From the NCBI GenBank assembly GCA_965153355.1, contig OZ231128.1, positions 35,650,001 to 35,714,000 of the forward strand: 64,000 nt of DNA, given 5' to 3'. A model generated the notes under the pieces. That model saw nothing but the letters and a program-made list of their open reading frames with translations, was not told where the DNA came from and searched no databases. This document shows positions 12,736 through 25,409 of this stretch, one piece after another (the stretch's first letter is position 1; each line of letters begins with the position of its first letter). The DNA is from Flaccisagitta enflata (Eukaryota; Chaetognatha; Sagittoidea; Aphragmophora). A program made the position numbers and the translations under genes.

Positions 12736-15330
12736 TAGGGGTGGGGATAATGCACCTTAGTCAACGGATCAAGCTGCAGGTGAAGAATATGTGCTAACAT
12801 AATGAGAATAGATGGTATACCAAGTTTCAGGACCTTTGGAACAGTTTCAGCCTAGCCCTCCACCCCCCCCTGCCCCCAGGGCTTCAAAACCCAGAAAAAG
12901 CGACTTTTTGCTATTTTAAGCATGTTTTGCCTTCCAAATGTGTTAAAAAATGATAGAAACTACTAAAATACATTTTAAAATGTGTAACCTGACATGTGAT
13001 TACCCATTTGGGGTGTGATACAGGATTTTTTATGGGTATAGACCCTCCAGAATTACTGCAAAATGATGATTTTTGCCTGTTTTAAGTAATATAGTTATTT
13101 TGTGATATCATCTGTTCAAAAATTTATGTTACGTGTTTATGGCAAGTATGTTGTTAGGGGCAGTCAGTGGGTGGGCAGGGGCAGTATTGCAGGTGGGCTG
13201 GGGATGTCTTGTAGGTGGGCAGGGGCTGTTATGCTTAGAAATCACAATTTTGGCCAATTTTGCATCATTGTAAATTTTCCTAATATGAACCATTCTAAAC
13301 CTGACATGTGATTATCCATTTGGATTATGATGCTAGGTTGCATACCACTCACCTTTGGAATCCTTTTCATACCACTCTCAAATATGATCATATTCAGTAT
13401 AGGAAGCCATTTGTCATTCATGTGACCAAAAAGCACTTCCAACCTGCAGTGCTTCCACGCTCAAGGATAAAATCGTGATGATCATGTTTTTTTCTGTTTG
13501 TTAGTCTGTCTATCTGTCTGTTTGTCTGTTTATCTATCTCTCCATCTGTCAGTGTAGCCCTCCATCCATCTGTCTATCTGTCCATCCATCTGCCTGTCTA
13601 ATCGTAAATCTGTCCATCGATCCTTTCATCTTTCCCTTAATTCATAATAAATCAACCTTAGAGTAGCATTAAAACGTCTTTGCATTTGCCTTTTAGAAGA
13701 TTTTCATTATAAAAACATTTCATTGAAAGCTATTCACTACCTTTGTAGCAACATCATGAATAGTGGGTATTCTTGGTTGTTGAGCCTCCATCTCACAGCC
13801 GCCAGAGCTCCAACGCTCTGACCTGGAAATGACGCCACCATTGACTTACATGATCCTTTTTTTGCATAGAATAATATTTAGAAAAAATGAAACTAAGAAA
13901 TTTTTAAGATTTTAAAATAAAGTACGGTATTTTCGCTTTTTTTACCATAATCATTTTGATTATTTTTTTGATAATTTTGATTGCCGATTTGATCTCAGAT
14001 GAGAGTTTGCCTTTGTTTGATAAGTCACACATACACTTGCAAAAGAAATAAAAAGTTAAATTTTGCTTTTTAACATTATTCTGTATAGTAATGTGACCAA
14101 AAATAAGTATTTATTTCTTTTGTAAAAGTATATAGTAAGACATATCAAACAAACCAGAAACTATCATCTGAGATCAACCGCAGTCAAAATCATCAAGAAA
14201 ATTTATCACAAAGAGTTATGGTAAAAGTATAGTAAAATAGTACTATTCTTTTAGATATCTTAAAAAGCGCCCCAAAACAGATTTCATTTTTTCTAGATAA
14301 GTAATCTATGCACCATCAGGGTCATGAAACCATTGAAGTTGGTGGCGATCATTTCAGGTCAACTAGCGTCAAGCTCTGGGCGACTGTGTCTCAGCCCGTT
14401 TCATCATGTAAAAGGCTCCAACATCTCTTTTTGTAGGCAGTCAATCATTCATCAGAGGTGCAGGCACACCAAATGGTGACTTCTCGTCTTTTGCTCGAGT
14501 TGTACATTTTGCAAGAGAAAAAGGCATGAAAAAAAAACGAAACATAAACTAAAACCAGAAATGTATTAAAAAACATTTTTAGGTTTTGGATGGAATGAAA
14601 TTGCATTGGATGAAACAACAGCAAAACACATTTTTAGATATTTTTTAGATTTATTGCAAAACTGATGTGGTAATAAAAGAGTGTCTGCTTTGAGATACAA
14701 TATCATTATTCATTTTTTCATGTTTAAGTTGCTTGCAAAGCGACTCTTTAAGAGAGTGTGCCCATCCATCCTAAGGTTGGTTCATAATACAAAATAATAC
14801 AATGATGAAAAATTGGCCAAATTTGTGATTTTTAAGCATAACAGCCCCTGCCCACCTACAAGACAGCCCCAGCCCACCTGCCTTACTGCCCCTGCCCACC
14901 AACAGACTGCCCCTATCAACTTACTTGCCATGAACATGTAACATAAATTTTCATACAGATAATCACAATATAACTTAAATTATTTAAAACTGGCAAAAAT
15001 CATCATTTTGCAAATTATGGAGTCTATACCCACAAAATCCTGTATCACACCCCAAATGGGTAATCAGAGTTAGGTTACATACATTTTAAAATGTGTGTTT
15101 TAGTATTTTCTATCATTTTTTAACCTTGGAAAGGCAAAACATGCTTTAAATAGCAAAAAAATCGCTTTTTCTGGGTTTTGAAGCCCTGAGGGCAGGGGGG
15201 GGGTGGAGGGCTAGGCTGAAACTGTTCCAAAGGTCCTGAAACTTGGTATACCATCTATTCTCATCATGTTAGCACATATTCTTCACCTGCAGCTTGATCC
15301 GTTGACTAAGGTGCATTATCCCCACCCCTA
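12736..15330. mobile_element. 2.6-kb palindromic transposon with a 9-bp target duplication
   Basis: The ends are TAGGGGTGG and CCACCCCTA, flanked on both sides by ATGTTTCAC (12,727-12,735 and 15,331-15,339). Complementarity continues inward from both ends (polyC/G block, GTGGGCAGGGGC boxes, AATTGGCCAA, the CCGCCAGAGCTC region) toward a centre near 14,050, so the whole element folds on itself. A 9-bp duplication with long inverted repeats fits Mutator-like or foldback elements; the TAGGGGTG terminus also resembles hAT ends, which normally give 8 bp. No transposase frame is present. Confidence 0.85.
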
Positions 15331-15480
15331 ATGTTTCACATCATTTGCGACTGTGTACATGACATGGGTGTTTAAATTGATGTTCTTAAATTCAATTCAG
15401 TGAGAGAGGTTATTGTTGTAGCAGTTGTTGTTTTCCTTTGCGCATCTACACATTTTACGAAGAGCAAAAAAAGAAACAAA

Positions 15481-15670
15481 AAACAAGGCCGGATGTACAT
15501 GGCTCCCCTAGTCGCGAGTGGGTGGGCAGGGGCAGTGATAGAGATCGAGAAGGTCACTAGGGCATTTGGGCAGGAGCTGTGAGCTTAAAACGCTCAAAAA
15601 CGACGAAAAAATAAAAGGGGACCGACGGATGGACACAGCGGGGTATAGAGTCGCATGGGACACGACTGAA
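15481..15670 (+). mobile_element. Family A element
   Basis: It opens AACAAGGCCGGAT, has AGTGGGTGGGCAGGGGCAGTG, a short GGACCGACGGATGGAC stretch and closes with TAGAGTCGCATGGGACACGAC, a mutated terminal hairpin. Confidence 0.65.
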
Positions 15671-16433
15671 AAGACAGAGAAGATTGGGACAAACGCAAAA
15701 AGGCATTCCATTTGTAGATAATTTTAAGCTCGGGCGACGACAACGAAATTGCTCCAATGGCAATGCAATCATGGAAAAGCCTGAAAAACGCGAAAACGCG
15801 AAATTGTCTAGTTAAAAAACCAACGAAATGGCGTAAATGGCTGCTATTTTATGCTAGAACGAGGAAAGGGGGGGAGGCGGGCTTAAAGTTGGTAGGGAGT
15901 ATCGAGAAAGGGGTTGAAAAGGAAAAGAATGGGTGGAGGTAAGGAAGGTAATTTGACGGTAAAGGATGAATCACGCCACAGCGAATGCTATAGAAATATA
16001 TTTATTTTTCTAAATTGTTTCTGTAATTTTAATGATTTTACTAATATTACAATTTTTACTAATTTTACTAATCTGATTTGTGTGCATATGGATAAAAAAC
16101 CCTTTGTAATTTAAAACATAAAATTCATTCGCAGTGGGGTGACTTCAGTGGCTAGAGAATGGGTTGTTGAAAGAGGGTTAAAACATAAACAGCCATCAGA
16201 GAGTATCTGTTAAAGGAGGCCATGCAAAAAAGAGAAAAGAGGATTTAAAAGGAGGAGAAAGAGAAAACAGAGATATCGATGCACGCGGAAACCTTAGGGG
16301 AAATCAAGGGGAGCTCGGCGTCGCTCATAACCGACTTTGTTTATGACGAAAAATAACCGTAAAATAAAAGACCATCGTGGCTTTCTCTCGTTTTGACGCG
16401 AATACCACCGCGCTGACGGCCACCTGGGGACGC

Positions 16434-16632
16434 CACATGTTTCAGATGAGGCCCAAAGTCACATGTTTCAGATGAGGACTAATGTCACATGTTTGAGATG
16501 AGGCCCAAAGTCACATGTTTTAGATGAGGCCTAATGTCAGATGTTTCAGGTGAGGCCTAAAGTCACATGTTTCAGATGAGGCCTAATGTCACATGTTTCA
16601 GATGAGGCCTGATGTCACACGTTTCAGATAAG
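16434..16632. repeat. 26-bp minisatellite, about 7.5 copies
   Basis: The unit is CACATGTTTCAGATGAGG plus eight variable bases (CCCAAAGT or CCTAATGT). Copies differ by single bases. Confidence 0.9.
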
Positions 16633-16654
16633 GCAATGTTTACCCTATGTTCCT

Positions 16655-16995
16655 TAGGGTGACTGAAAATATAGTCATATTTGAATCTGGTCTCCCTCGC
16701 GGGAGAAATGATACCATTTACCTCACAGATGATAACCCTAAAATCTGGTGGCATTCAAATGAAGTTTACTCATGGCCGCAACCCCCCCCCTCATTTCCCA
16801 TAGAAAATGTACAGGAAGGATTTTGGCTCCTGCAGCTTCCTATCTTTTATAATGGGAATGGGGTGGGGTTGCAGCCATGAGTAAACTTTGTCTGATCATC
16901 TCCAGATTTTAGAGTTACCATCTATGATGGAAATGGTCACATTTCTCCCGCAAGGAAGACGAGATTCGGATTTGACCATATTTTAAGTCACTCCT
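16655..16995. mobile_element. Palindromic element, about 340 bp
   Basis: AGGGTGACTGAAAATATAG at the left pairs with the ATATTTTAAGTCACTCC end. Inner blocks around CTCCCGCGAGGGAGAC-like text, TTTACTCATGGC and the polyC/polyG tract also pair. No open frame of note is present. Confidence 0.65.
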
Positions 16996-17423
16996 GCTGT
17001 TTTGTTCCATATTTGTTTCCAACGTTTCTATTGATTCCTAACTGACGGAAGTTTTGTATACCTATATACCTTAATCTTGTGATGTTCTCAATGGCTTGTT
17101 AGAGTGATGTAGAATTTGGAAAAAGAACATAGATATCTGTAATGAATGCAAATCATGTGAAAGTCTTTTGAACAAGGATTCGCACAATTTCATATCAATG
17201 TGCGCCGTAACCGCGCACTCCGCGGTTTGTTTGTCACTTTGTGTGCTTGTTTTGGGGACTTAACGCGCGCTCGGGTGTGTTTATACTTCATAGGTTTGAC
17301 GGTATTTTGTGCATGTGTGTAGATAAAGATACTAAAGATACTTCAACTTCAACAGTTCAAAAAACCAACGGACGTTCTTATTTCAAATTGTGTAATAAAA
17401 GGTATATAGACATAAACGTGTAA

Positions 17424-17702
17424 GGCTAATAAATGGCTTTTACAGGGGGGGGGCAGGGGCAGAAAAGCACAATTCCAAACTGATCGAGTTTTATATTGGT
17501 GTCAGATAGATATGAACTGACACACACACGTAAGTCTACAAACAAGGCTAATAAATGGCTTATACACGGTGGGCAGGGGCAGAAAAGCACAATTCCAAAC
17601 AAATCGAGTCGACTTCACGGTCTCACGGTGTCACGGACGGACCAACAACAGGATGGATCGATAAAGCCTCTTATATAGAGTCTCTAGTCCATGACGAAAA
17701 AG
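17424..17702 (+). repeat. Partial family A element with a duplicated head
   Basis: GGCTAATAAATGGCTT, then GGGCAGGGGCAGAAAAGC and CACAATTCCAAAC, occurs twice (17,424 and 17,546). The second copy runs on to ACGGACGGACC, CCTCTTATATAGAGTC and a weak GTCTCTAGTCCATGAC end followed by A's. Confidence 0.5.
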
Positions 17703-17907
17703 GCGTCAACGATGGGTAGCACGCATGTTGACAGTTGACACACCTTCCAAATTTGAGTGTTTATTTGAATGATGAATGATATGACATTTTTATATGGATC
17801 AGGTTCATCATGCATATTATATTCCAATGTTGACGTCACCATAAAACGCTCCATTTGCAATTTCTCCGCCTTGACTTCTTTCTCTCTCTTTTTCTGTGGT
17901 TGCGTTT

Positions 17908-17936
17908 CTGTCTGTGTGTCTGTCTGTCTGTCTGTG

Positions 17937-17970
<34 letters not shown>

Positions 17971-17972
17971 CT
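17908..17972. repeat. (CTGT)n microsatellite
   Basis: About 16 units of CTGT with a few GTGT interruptions. Loose CTGT-rich text continues to about 18,190. Confidence 0.9.
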
Positions 17973-18483
17973 GTTTATTGTTCTCTGTCATTTTCTTTTT
18001 TCAATACTAAAACTCGCGATAAACCTCTGCTTAGCATTTGGTATTTGGTTCCTCATGCGTTCTGTGTCTATGCTCATGTTACCATCTTTATCTCTTTCTG
18101 TGTCTGTTTCCATGTCAGTCTGTCTGCCTGTATGTATGTCTTGTCTGTTTGCATATGTGTGTGTATGTGCATGTGTGTCAGTGTGTGTGTGCGCAGCGGC
18201 GTAGGGGAGCTGAATTTCTTGGGACTTCAACCATCAAACTAGTGTCCGACAAATTTGGTGTCCCAACAGACAATAATATGTAGTTTTTGCTTGAAAATTG
18301 TGAAAAATAGTAATTACTACCATACTCTTGTTTTCTTTGAGATCTTGGATAAGTGGGATGGGGCCTAATCATGCCTGGTATAGGAGAAAATAGTTTGTTT
18401 TTTTCGCTTAGCCACAGCTTGTGCCTAAACCTTACTTCTTTTTTTTACTTACTTTGTTCTACATAGTCATGAAAAAAAATAAC

Positions 18484-18960
18484 AGGTATATATACCATAT
18501 GGATTGGAACCACCCAGATATTGAACAGAATGCTGTCAACAACAACTGGTTGTTGAAATTACAGCCGGCTGTTAAGTTACAAAGTTGGCAAAAATCCAAT
18601 TTTTCCTAAAAAAAATGAGACCTGCAGATTCATACTTCTGATGAAATTCTGAGTGGTTTGATACGTCACACTTAACACTTTTTGTAAAAAATGTTTTTTT
18701 AAAATTGCGTTATAATTCAATTAAACAATGATAACACTTTTTTTATTTTCATGTAAAAGTATACGTCGTGACATATCAAACTTTTTAGAATTTCATCAGG
18801 ATTATGAATATGCAGGTCTCATTCTATTTAGTGAAAGTTGGATTTTTGCCCACTTTGTCTCTTAACAGCCGGCTGTAATTTCAACAACCAGTTGTTGTTT
18901 ACAGCATTCTTTTTAACATCAGTGGGTTAGATCAAAATCAATGGAGTGATATATATACCT
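18484..18960. mobile_element. Palindromic element, about 477 bp
   Basis: The AGGTATATATACC end pairs with the ATATATACCT end. CAACAACTGGTTGTTGAAAT and CAGCCGGCTGT recur inverted on both sides, as do the CTGCA-GTCTCAT and CATATCAAAC blocks. It has no coding capacity. Confidence 0.75.
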
Positions 18961-19059
18961 ATTGTGTTTTGTCCGCTGACTGTACATCCCTCTTTATTTG
19001 CCTAAAACTAACATAAGCTTGAAAACCACAGAATTTTGATTGCTTTATAAATTGCTTTT

Positions 19060-19257
19060 AGTCTTTATCTTTAAGTAAAGTATGACAATTGTAGCATTAA
19101 CCTTTAATCTATAACTTTAACTTACAGTAATGTAAGACAATTGCAGCATTGACTTATATTTGTGACAAAGAAGATTTGTTCTCACAGTAATGTAAGACAA
19201 TTGTAGCATTGACTAATATATTCTTACTTTTCCTCTTTGTCCATCTGTCTGTCTGTT

Positions 19258-19306
<49 letters not shown>
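19060..19306. repeat. About 60-bp tandem repeat followed by (CT)n
   Basis: GTAAGACAATTG and AGCATTGAC recur three times at about 57-60 bp spacing (19,080-19,215). A CT run fills 19,259-19,306. Confidence 0.65.
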
Positions 19307-19307
<1 letters not shown>

Positions 19308-20003
19308 GACAAACAACTTTTTGTGTCCTGACAGCAGGGGGATCGTGGGTCCTCAGTCCCTGAAGTCCCTCTGTGTGTGTGTGTGTGTGTCTCTCTCCAT
19401 GCAGGCGTCAATTTCTCTTTTCACGCACGAAAAGGCTTTGAGAGTAAAAGCGACTTTTTTCCGTCTGTCTGTCTACAGTAAAAGGCAGCGTTCGTTCGTT
19501 CCATATCTGTCATCTATCTTTCATTGTCCATCCACCCTAACATTCTTAGCCACCAGCTACGCGGCTCTAAAGGCCACATTTCAGTCAGATCGTAGGTAAG
19601 TCGGTCCATCACATTTGTCCGTTTTTGCGTTTTGGCGTAGACGCTCTTGCCTTCAAAGTCACTGCCCCTGCTCACTCAGTCACAAGCATTTATATGAGGC
19701 ACGAGACAGTTCGGTTATTTAACGCTGTTGTACAATCGGTCATCTGTCTACCAAAGTTATCTTTGATCGCAGATACGTACAAGTGAAACATGGCACACAA
19801 TGTGAATACAGGAGGTGCATAAGAATAGTTTCATCTGAGGCACTTATTTAATTCAGTACAGAGTAAGCAGCTCTATAAAATGAGCGTTAATCCTCATCTT
19901 CAATGGCTATCCATTTTTTTACTGAATCTGTCTTTCTGCTCTATTCCTTCGTCATTCTAGTTTTTATTCGTCTCTGTTTCTGTCTCTTTCTCCTTCTATA
20001 TGT

Positions 20004-20117
<114 letters not shown>

Positions 20118-20510
20118 GTTTGATCTTGGCGGTCTCGGTGCTGACATAATGACAAACTGAAAGGCTTTAGATCGACGTTTGGGAACTGATTCTCTGCTGA
20201 TCGCTCATACCAACTCACTTTTCTTAAGGGGGAGGATGGGATGAGGAGGGGATGGCTGGATGGGAGGATGGGATGATATCGAGGGAGGAGCGATGAAAGG
20301 ATAGTGTTGAGGTCAGGGTAATGGGGGAATAAGGGCTTAACGTGGGGAGGGGGGTTGGCTTGGGCTAAGTTTGAGTGTTTGGACTATGGATTGTATGAAG
20401 TTGATAGCTACTAACAGCTTTCATTTTGGAATTTTGAACACGCAAGAAAATCTCTGATTTTTAATTTCGTCACGCTGATAAGCATCTTATTTTGTTGACG
20501 ATATAGTGAT

Positions 20511-20712
20511 TTTTAGTCGCGTGCACGCGACTCTACACCCCGCTTCGTCCGTCCATCCGTCGGTCGGTTGGTTGGTCGGTTGGTCGGTCTGTTGTTCACA
20601 CTTTTACTTTTTTTATCAATTTAATTTCTTTAAGTCATTTTAAGTCATTTTAGGGTAAACTAAGTCATTCTAAGTCATTCTAATTCAATCTGTGGAAACC
20701 ACGCGACTTAGG
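20511..20712 (-). mobile_element. Family A element, GTCGCGTGC sub-type
   Basis: In plus reading it opens TTTTTAGTCGCGTGCACGCG, goes through CTACACCCCGC, (GGTC/GGTT)n, and TTTAAGTCATTTTAAGTCAT-type short repeats, to CACGCGACTTAGG. The AAGTCATT repeats replace the G-rich box found in other copies. Confidence 0.7.
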
Positions 20713-20799
20713 TGGGTTTTTTTTTTTTTTGCTTTATTTCAAACGTCCAGCATGATTTGTGTTTGATAATTATATGCCGTTTTCCTTCTTTTCTTCTCT

Positions 20800-21006
20800 T
20801 TTCCATCTTTTCTGCCTTTTCTTTTCTTTTGCATCTTTTTTCTTTTGCTTTTCTCTCTCTTTCTTTCTTTTCTTTCTTTCTTTCTTTCTTCTTCTTCTTT
20901 CTTCTTCTTTCTTTCTTTCTTCTGGTCTCTTTGGCCCTCTTGTTCTTTCTTTCTTTGTTTTTTTTCTTTCTTGTTTTTTTTCTTTTTTGTTTTTTTCTTC
21001 TTCTAA

Positions 21007-21097
<91 letters not shown>
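20800..21097. repeat. Pyrimidine-rich tract ending in (CT)n
   Basis: TTCTTT-rich text runs from 20,775 and a pure CT run fills 21,010-21,096. Frames across it are low-complexity only. Confidence 0.92.
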
Positions 21098-21099
<2 letters not shown>

Positions 21100-21101
<2 letters not shown>

Positions 21102-22547
21102 CCTCTCCCCTGTATTCCTCGCCACTCCGTTCCTTCAGTTAAGTCCTCTGTAATTCAAGCTTAGGGCCGGCCTAGATCATAACGGTGGTTAATGTTTCTA
21201 TGGCCAAAATCTCCATACAGAGATATGTCTTCCTTGAGTTGCTCTTGATAGCAAAGCTGAGAATAAAATGGATAGGTGATATCGTGTAAGGCTCGTCAGG
21301 TACGTGCAGACAAAAAGGCCTGAAACGCGAGTCTATAAGGGCATACGTACTAATTTTCGGTTTGTTGCACTCTTTACTTTTTGGTCGTGGAGCTGTTGGT
21401 TCGTTCGTTGGACCATATGTGGGTTCTTCTGTCTTCCGTTCTTCCGGGTTCTCCGTTCTTAGGTTCATAAAGCCTGTCATTCATTGAAACGTGTGTGTGT
21501 GTTTGCATATATGTGCACATAAGAATAGTTAGAATATTCCTTGGTAATAAAATATCTATGACTAAGATGTTAGGAGGTATGGCCTGGTGCGGTGTGAGCG
21601 GCAAATTCTAGTTGTAAAGTAAAATGTAAAAACCAGAAGAACGCATTTAGAACGTGAACGCGAAAAGAACGCATCATCAACGACCAAAACATAAAAATAA
21701 TCCACTGTCTGTCGCGTATGGGTAAGAAAATATATCTGGATAATCACCTGATCATTTGGCTGGTGCCGAGGCCAAAGACCAAAATACCCAAAAGTAAAGC
21801 AGATGACGGACGACCAAGGGACCGACAAAGGGTGTAGAGTCGTGCGTAGCACGCGATATAAAGAATGCCTGAGTGCGGGGTGGCCTCGAGTGCATGTGAA
21901 TAGCGAAAAGCCAATGTGGAAAAAGAATGCCGGCTTTGGTTTGTATGCAGGTGAGGAGTGATGGTGTGGTAAGGAGGATGGATGTTATAGCGGCTTTGTG
22001 TGGTGCAGCTTCATCGACTTCGAGAGGAGATACTGATAGTGCCGCTGCGACTTGAAAAACTACGCTCTTGCGCCAAATGGCGCAGGATTGTGAGGGAAGT
22101 GAGAGGAAACGCATTTTTCCCACATTTTCAGACTGTCCTGTCATCACCTGTGATGATAGAGGCTGATTTTCTGCGCCATGGGCCGAGGGTGAAGAGGTGT
22201 GAGTGAAGGGGGAACTGAGGGTGAGTGGGGCTGGGGGAGGGGAGGGGAGGGGACTGGTAATCAGCATTCGCAGTACGCGTTTACGGTATAAATAGTAAGT
22301 TATATAAGTACCAGCGTATTTAAGAATATCGATTAACAGTCAGCGACTGTAAAGGATTTTAAAGGTTTTTATTCTTTCAGAGACATCTTATGGATGGTGA
22401 GTAATCATTTATGCATGTGTATGTATGTGTATCCATAGTTGATGTTTTTTGCTTCAATAATGAATTTTAAAGGTTTGCAGGAACCCTCGAACCGCCCAAA
22501 AGGCAAAAAAACTTTCTGTGCTTGTCTTAATTCCATAGTTATTAAAT
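21100..22547. other. No clear gene; one 171-codon minus frame and a family A fragment
   Basis: The minus frame 21,752-22,267 starts with ATG but runs into a family A fragment (GGTGTAGAGTCGTGCG near 21,830) and is Pro/Ser-rich from a C-rich strand, so I treat it as chance. Nothing else is recognised. Confidence 0.3.
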
Positions 22548-22876
22548 CAGGGGTGAATATAATTGAGCGGCTTTTGATTTCATTCCTCCCTGCCTTTGAT
22601 TTTCTTCCCCGCGACGCTACGTGTCGCGTTAAAAGATCTCTAATCTTCTTCCCAACAGCGCAATAAAACAGTATATCATAGGTTTGATTAGTGTTAAATT
22701 GTGTTGTAGTAATCAAATTTTAACTTTCGGCATCACCAAAAGTGTTAAATCTTCAGAAAATTTCTTTTTTCTTTTTTTCAAGCTTTTGTTTTTTTTGTTT
22801 TGATTGAACTCCAAACGCTTTGATTTTATTTCCTCCCCCCACGGGGGAGGGGAATACTCAACTTTATACACGCCTG
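22548..22876. mobile_element. hAT-like MITE, copy 1
   Basis: The CAGGGGTGAATATAATTGAG end and the TATACACGCCTG end match the termini of the element at 26,760-27,093, which lies in the other orientation. The internal GATTTTCTTCCCCG, GTGTTAAATTGTG and CACCAAAAGTGTTA blocks are also shared. The target duplication is not preserved here. Confidence 0.65.
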
Positions 22877-23378
22877 AGTCTGTTATTTCTATACTGACTG
22901 CAAGGCATGATTTTCTTGTCTAGTGACGTTAGAGCTTTATTAAAGCCCTGTTTTAATCTACATGAATCAAGCTAAATTTTTCTCTTCGTATGACATCTGA
23001 GATAGATAAAATCACTTTGATATTAAAGTTGATTTAAAACAACCCGGCTCTGGCTAGTCAAAGTACTTGCCTGACGTGGCCAATGAAAACAGGCAAAAAC
23101 CAGTGTGTTCATTCTCTTCCACGAACACTGGCTGTGACATGTTTTTCTGCTTTATTTGTTTAGAAAAAAAATTCCAAAAGAAGAAAAAGCAATTCTATCC
23201 TATGACTTAGAGACTAGCCACTTTTGCTAGCAACGAGTGGCATGAGATATTTCCTATGTGTATCTTTTTGGAAATTTTGACATTCTCACAAAAAATATCC
23301 AATATTTGCAAAAAATATCCAATATTTACGTTTATTGAGCTGCACTATCGAACTAGAACAGGAATAAGAAGAGCAAAG

Positions 23379-23605
23379 AACAAGGCCGGATACACGGCCA
23401 ATACCAGTTGCGGACGGGTGGGCAGGGGCGGAAATGCGCGTTTTCACACTTTCCAACTCGACTGCAATCATGACGACGACGACGACGACGATGACGACGA
23501 CGGGATCGACGACGACGACGGACGACGACGGGCGACGGGACGGGATTGGGACGACGATCGGACGGACAAAGCCTCCTAAAGAGTTGCGGGTCCGCAACTA
23601 AAAAT
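23379..23605 (+). mobile_element. Family A element, GTTGCGGAC sub-type with a (GAC)n expansion
   Basis: AACAAGGCCGGATACACGGC, GTTGCGGACGGGTGGGCAGG, then a 60-base ACG/GAC run, GGACGGACAAAGCCTCC and the terminal hairpin GTTGCGGGTCCGCAACT with AAAAA. The internal arm GTTGCGGAC equals the complement of the hairpin arm GTCCGCAAC. Confidence 0.8.
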
Positions 23606-24080
23606 AGTGATTAAGAACTTGAAGAGAAGGATGAAATAGGAAAAGAATGGTGGAAATAAAACTGCTCAAGAAAGAAAAAAAGGGAACACAAGAGGTTATA
23701 TGATAAATTTGGTAAGGAAGATGCGTGTTAGATAGAGGAGGTGAAGGAAAGCGTCTAATCTCTTGCCTTTTGGGGCCCATCTTTTATTCTTTATACCGTT
23801 CCATCATTCCAGATCTGAAATCGCGTTTCCTCTATTTTTCAGCTTTCTTCTTTTTTTTAAACCAAGGATAAAATCTGGAAGATTTCTATGTGCTCACGCA
23901 GATAGATTATGAAGAAAGCAGATTGGTTATAAATGGGAAATCAGCGAAATCATTCTTGGCAAGAAAATTTATCACGTACTCTCTCGGGCAGAAATGTGCC
24001 TTAAAATCTGCAACATGCTCCTGTTTTCAAAATTTGGATATAAGCTGAGACGGTGATCTAGTCCTACTTTTCAATATCAA

Positions 24081-24223
24081 AACGAGGCCGAATACACGGC
24101 AATCCAGTCGCGGCAGGAGCAGTAATGCAAAAACCGCTTGCAATTTAAAAATATTACGGACGGAGCGACGGACGGACCGGCCGACACGGCAAGGTGTAGA
24201 GTATCTTGTCCGACACTAAAAAA
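24081..24223 (+). mobile_element. Short family A element
   Basis: AACGAGGCCGAATACACGGC, CAGTCGCGGCAGGAGCAG, GACGGACGGACC, CACGGCAAGGTGTAGAGT and a decayed hairpin before AAAAAA. The G-rich box is reduced to GGCAGGAGCAG. Confidence 0.7.
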
Positions 24224-24883
24224 TTGTTAATTGCGATGAAATTAAAAAGAGAAAAACAAAGCAATTATAAGGATCTTAAGTGACTGGGGGCTGCTGGGCT
24301 TGCTGGATTGCGTGTTTCAATCGGTTGGTAGATCAGTCGGTAACGCAATTTTTTGGAATGACATGACACATAATTCAGGCCAAGATAAAGATGTCTGCTC
24401 CCTCCTCAGATTATGCTCCTTCCAATCCGCAATACAGCCCCTGCCCACCCGAATATCTACTTTGCCCACCCGAATTACTGCACCGCATAACCACATAACT
24501 GTCGCCATCTTACTTATTGATGGTGTATCAGTCCTTATTTCTGGTAAATTATTAACGAGATGTGGCGCTTCGTAGGCCCTTGAGCACAGCCTTCAAATAG
24601 ACCTCAATCATCTCAAGCTTTGCCTACCTTCTTCCAATTCTGATCGTAAAAAAAAGAAAAAAAAAAACGAAGAAAAGAATCCGAGGAGAATGATGTGAAA
24701 TAAATGGAAAACCCATCATTAGGCAGCGGAGCTTCGTCAGAACCAGGTGTGATCGAGAGGAAGATAGCTCTGCCCGGGGAATCGCAGGGCCTAATGATAA
24801 CATAGGCAAGGTGGAAAGGGACACACAAAGAAGAAAAAAACATATGAGTCACAAAAAAAGAAAAATATCCAAGTGGGGAGGAG

Positions 24884-24928
24884 GAAGAAGGAGGAGAAGA
24901 AGAAGAAGAATAAGAATAATAATAATAA

Positions 24929-24959
<31 letters not shown>

Positions 24960-25066
24960 AAGAAGAAGAAGAAGAAGAAGAAGAAGAAGAAGAAGAAGAA
25001 GAAGAAGAAGAAGAAGAAGAAGAAGAAGAAGAAGAAGAAGAAGAAGAAGAAGAGGAGGAAGAAGAA
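24884..25066. repeat. (GAA)n microsatellite
   Basis: About 140 bases of AGAAGA repeat with flanking GGA and AATA variants. Confidence 0.96.
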
Positions 25067-25095
25067 GAAGACGAGGAACAAAAAAATGATAATAA

Positions 25096-25409
25096 GATGG
25101 ATGAGCAGGGGCGTCCGACCCCCATCCAAACATACACAAAAAATATCTAAAACGCGTGCTCGGCCACTTTCTACAGCCCTGCGGCCAGCGCACATGATCA
25201 GCGGTAGCTGTTGCCCTGCTTGGAGTGAGCAAGGCCAACACCTTTGTCGCGTATGGGACTTCAAAAATACTTTATTACCAAATCGCATAATTAATTTTTT
25301 ACAAAATCGCATAATTACTTTATTACAGATGAACCGATCGATAAACCGACAGACGAACCGACGGACACACCCTGTTATAGAGATGCGTTCCTGATGGACG
25401 CATCTAAAA
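25096..25409 (+). mobile_element. Family A element with a family B fragment inside
   Basis: GAGCAGGGGCGTCCGACC opens it and GAGATGCGTTCCTGATGGAC with GCATCTAAAA closes it: a fourth hairpin sub-type (AGATGCGT / ACGCATCT-like arms). Between them, about 25,165-25,245 matches the outer part of family B (ATCAGCGGTAGCTGTTGCCC, TGCTTGGAGTGA). It is a chimera of the two families. Confidence 0.6.

Noticed and set aside
16279-16356. 25-codon ORF MHAETLGEIKGSSASL followed by AATAAA
   Set aside because: Too short, with no acceptor in frame. The AATAAA nearby may be chance in AT-rich DNA.
21752-22267. 171-codon minus frame with ATG
   Set aside because: It extends across a family A fragment and a C-rich strand, with no splice or family support, so a chance frame is likelier.
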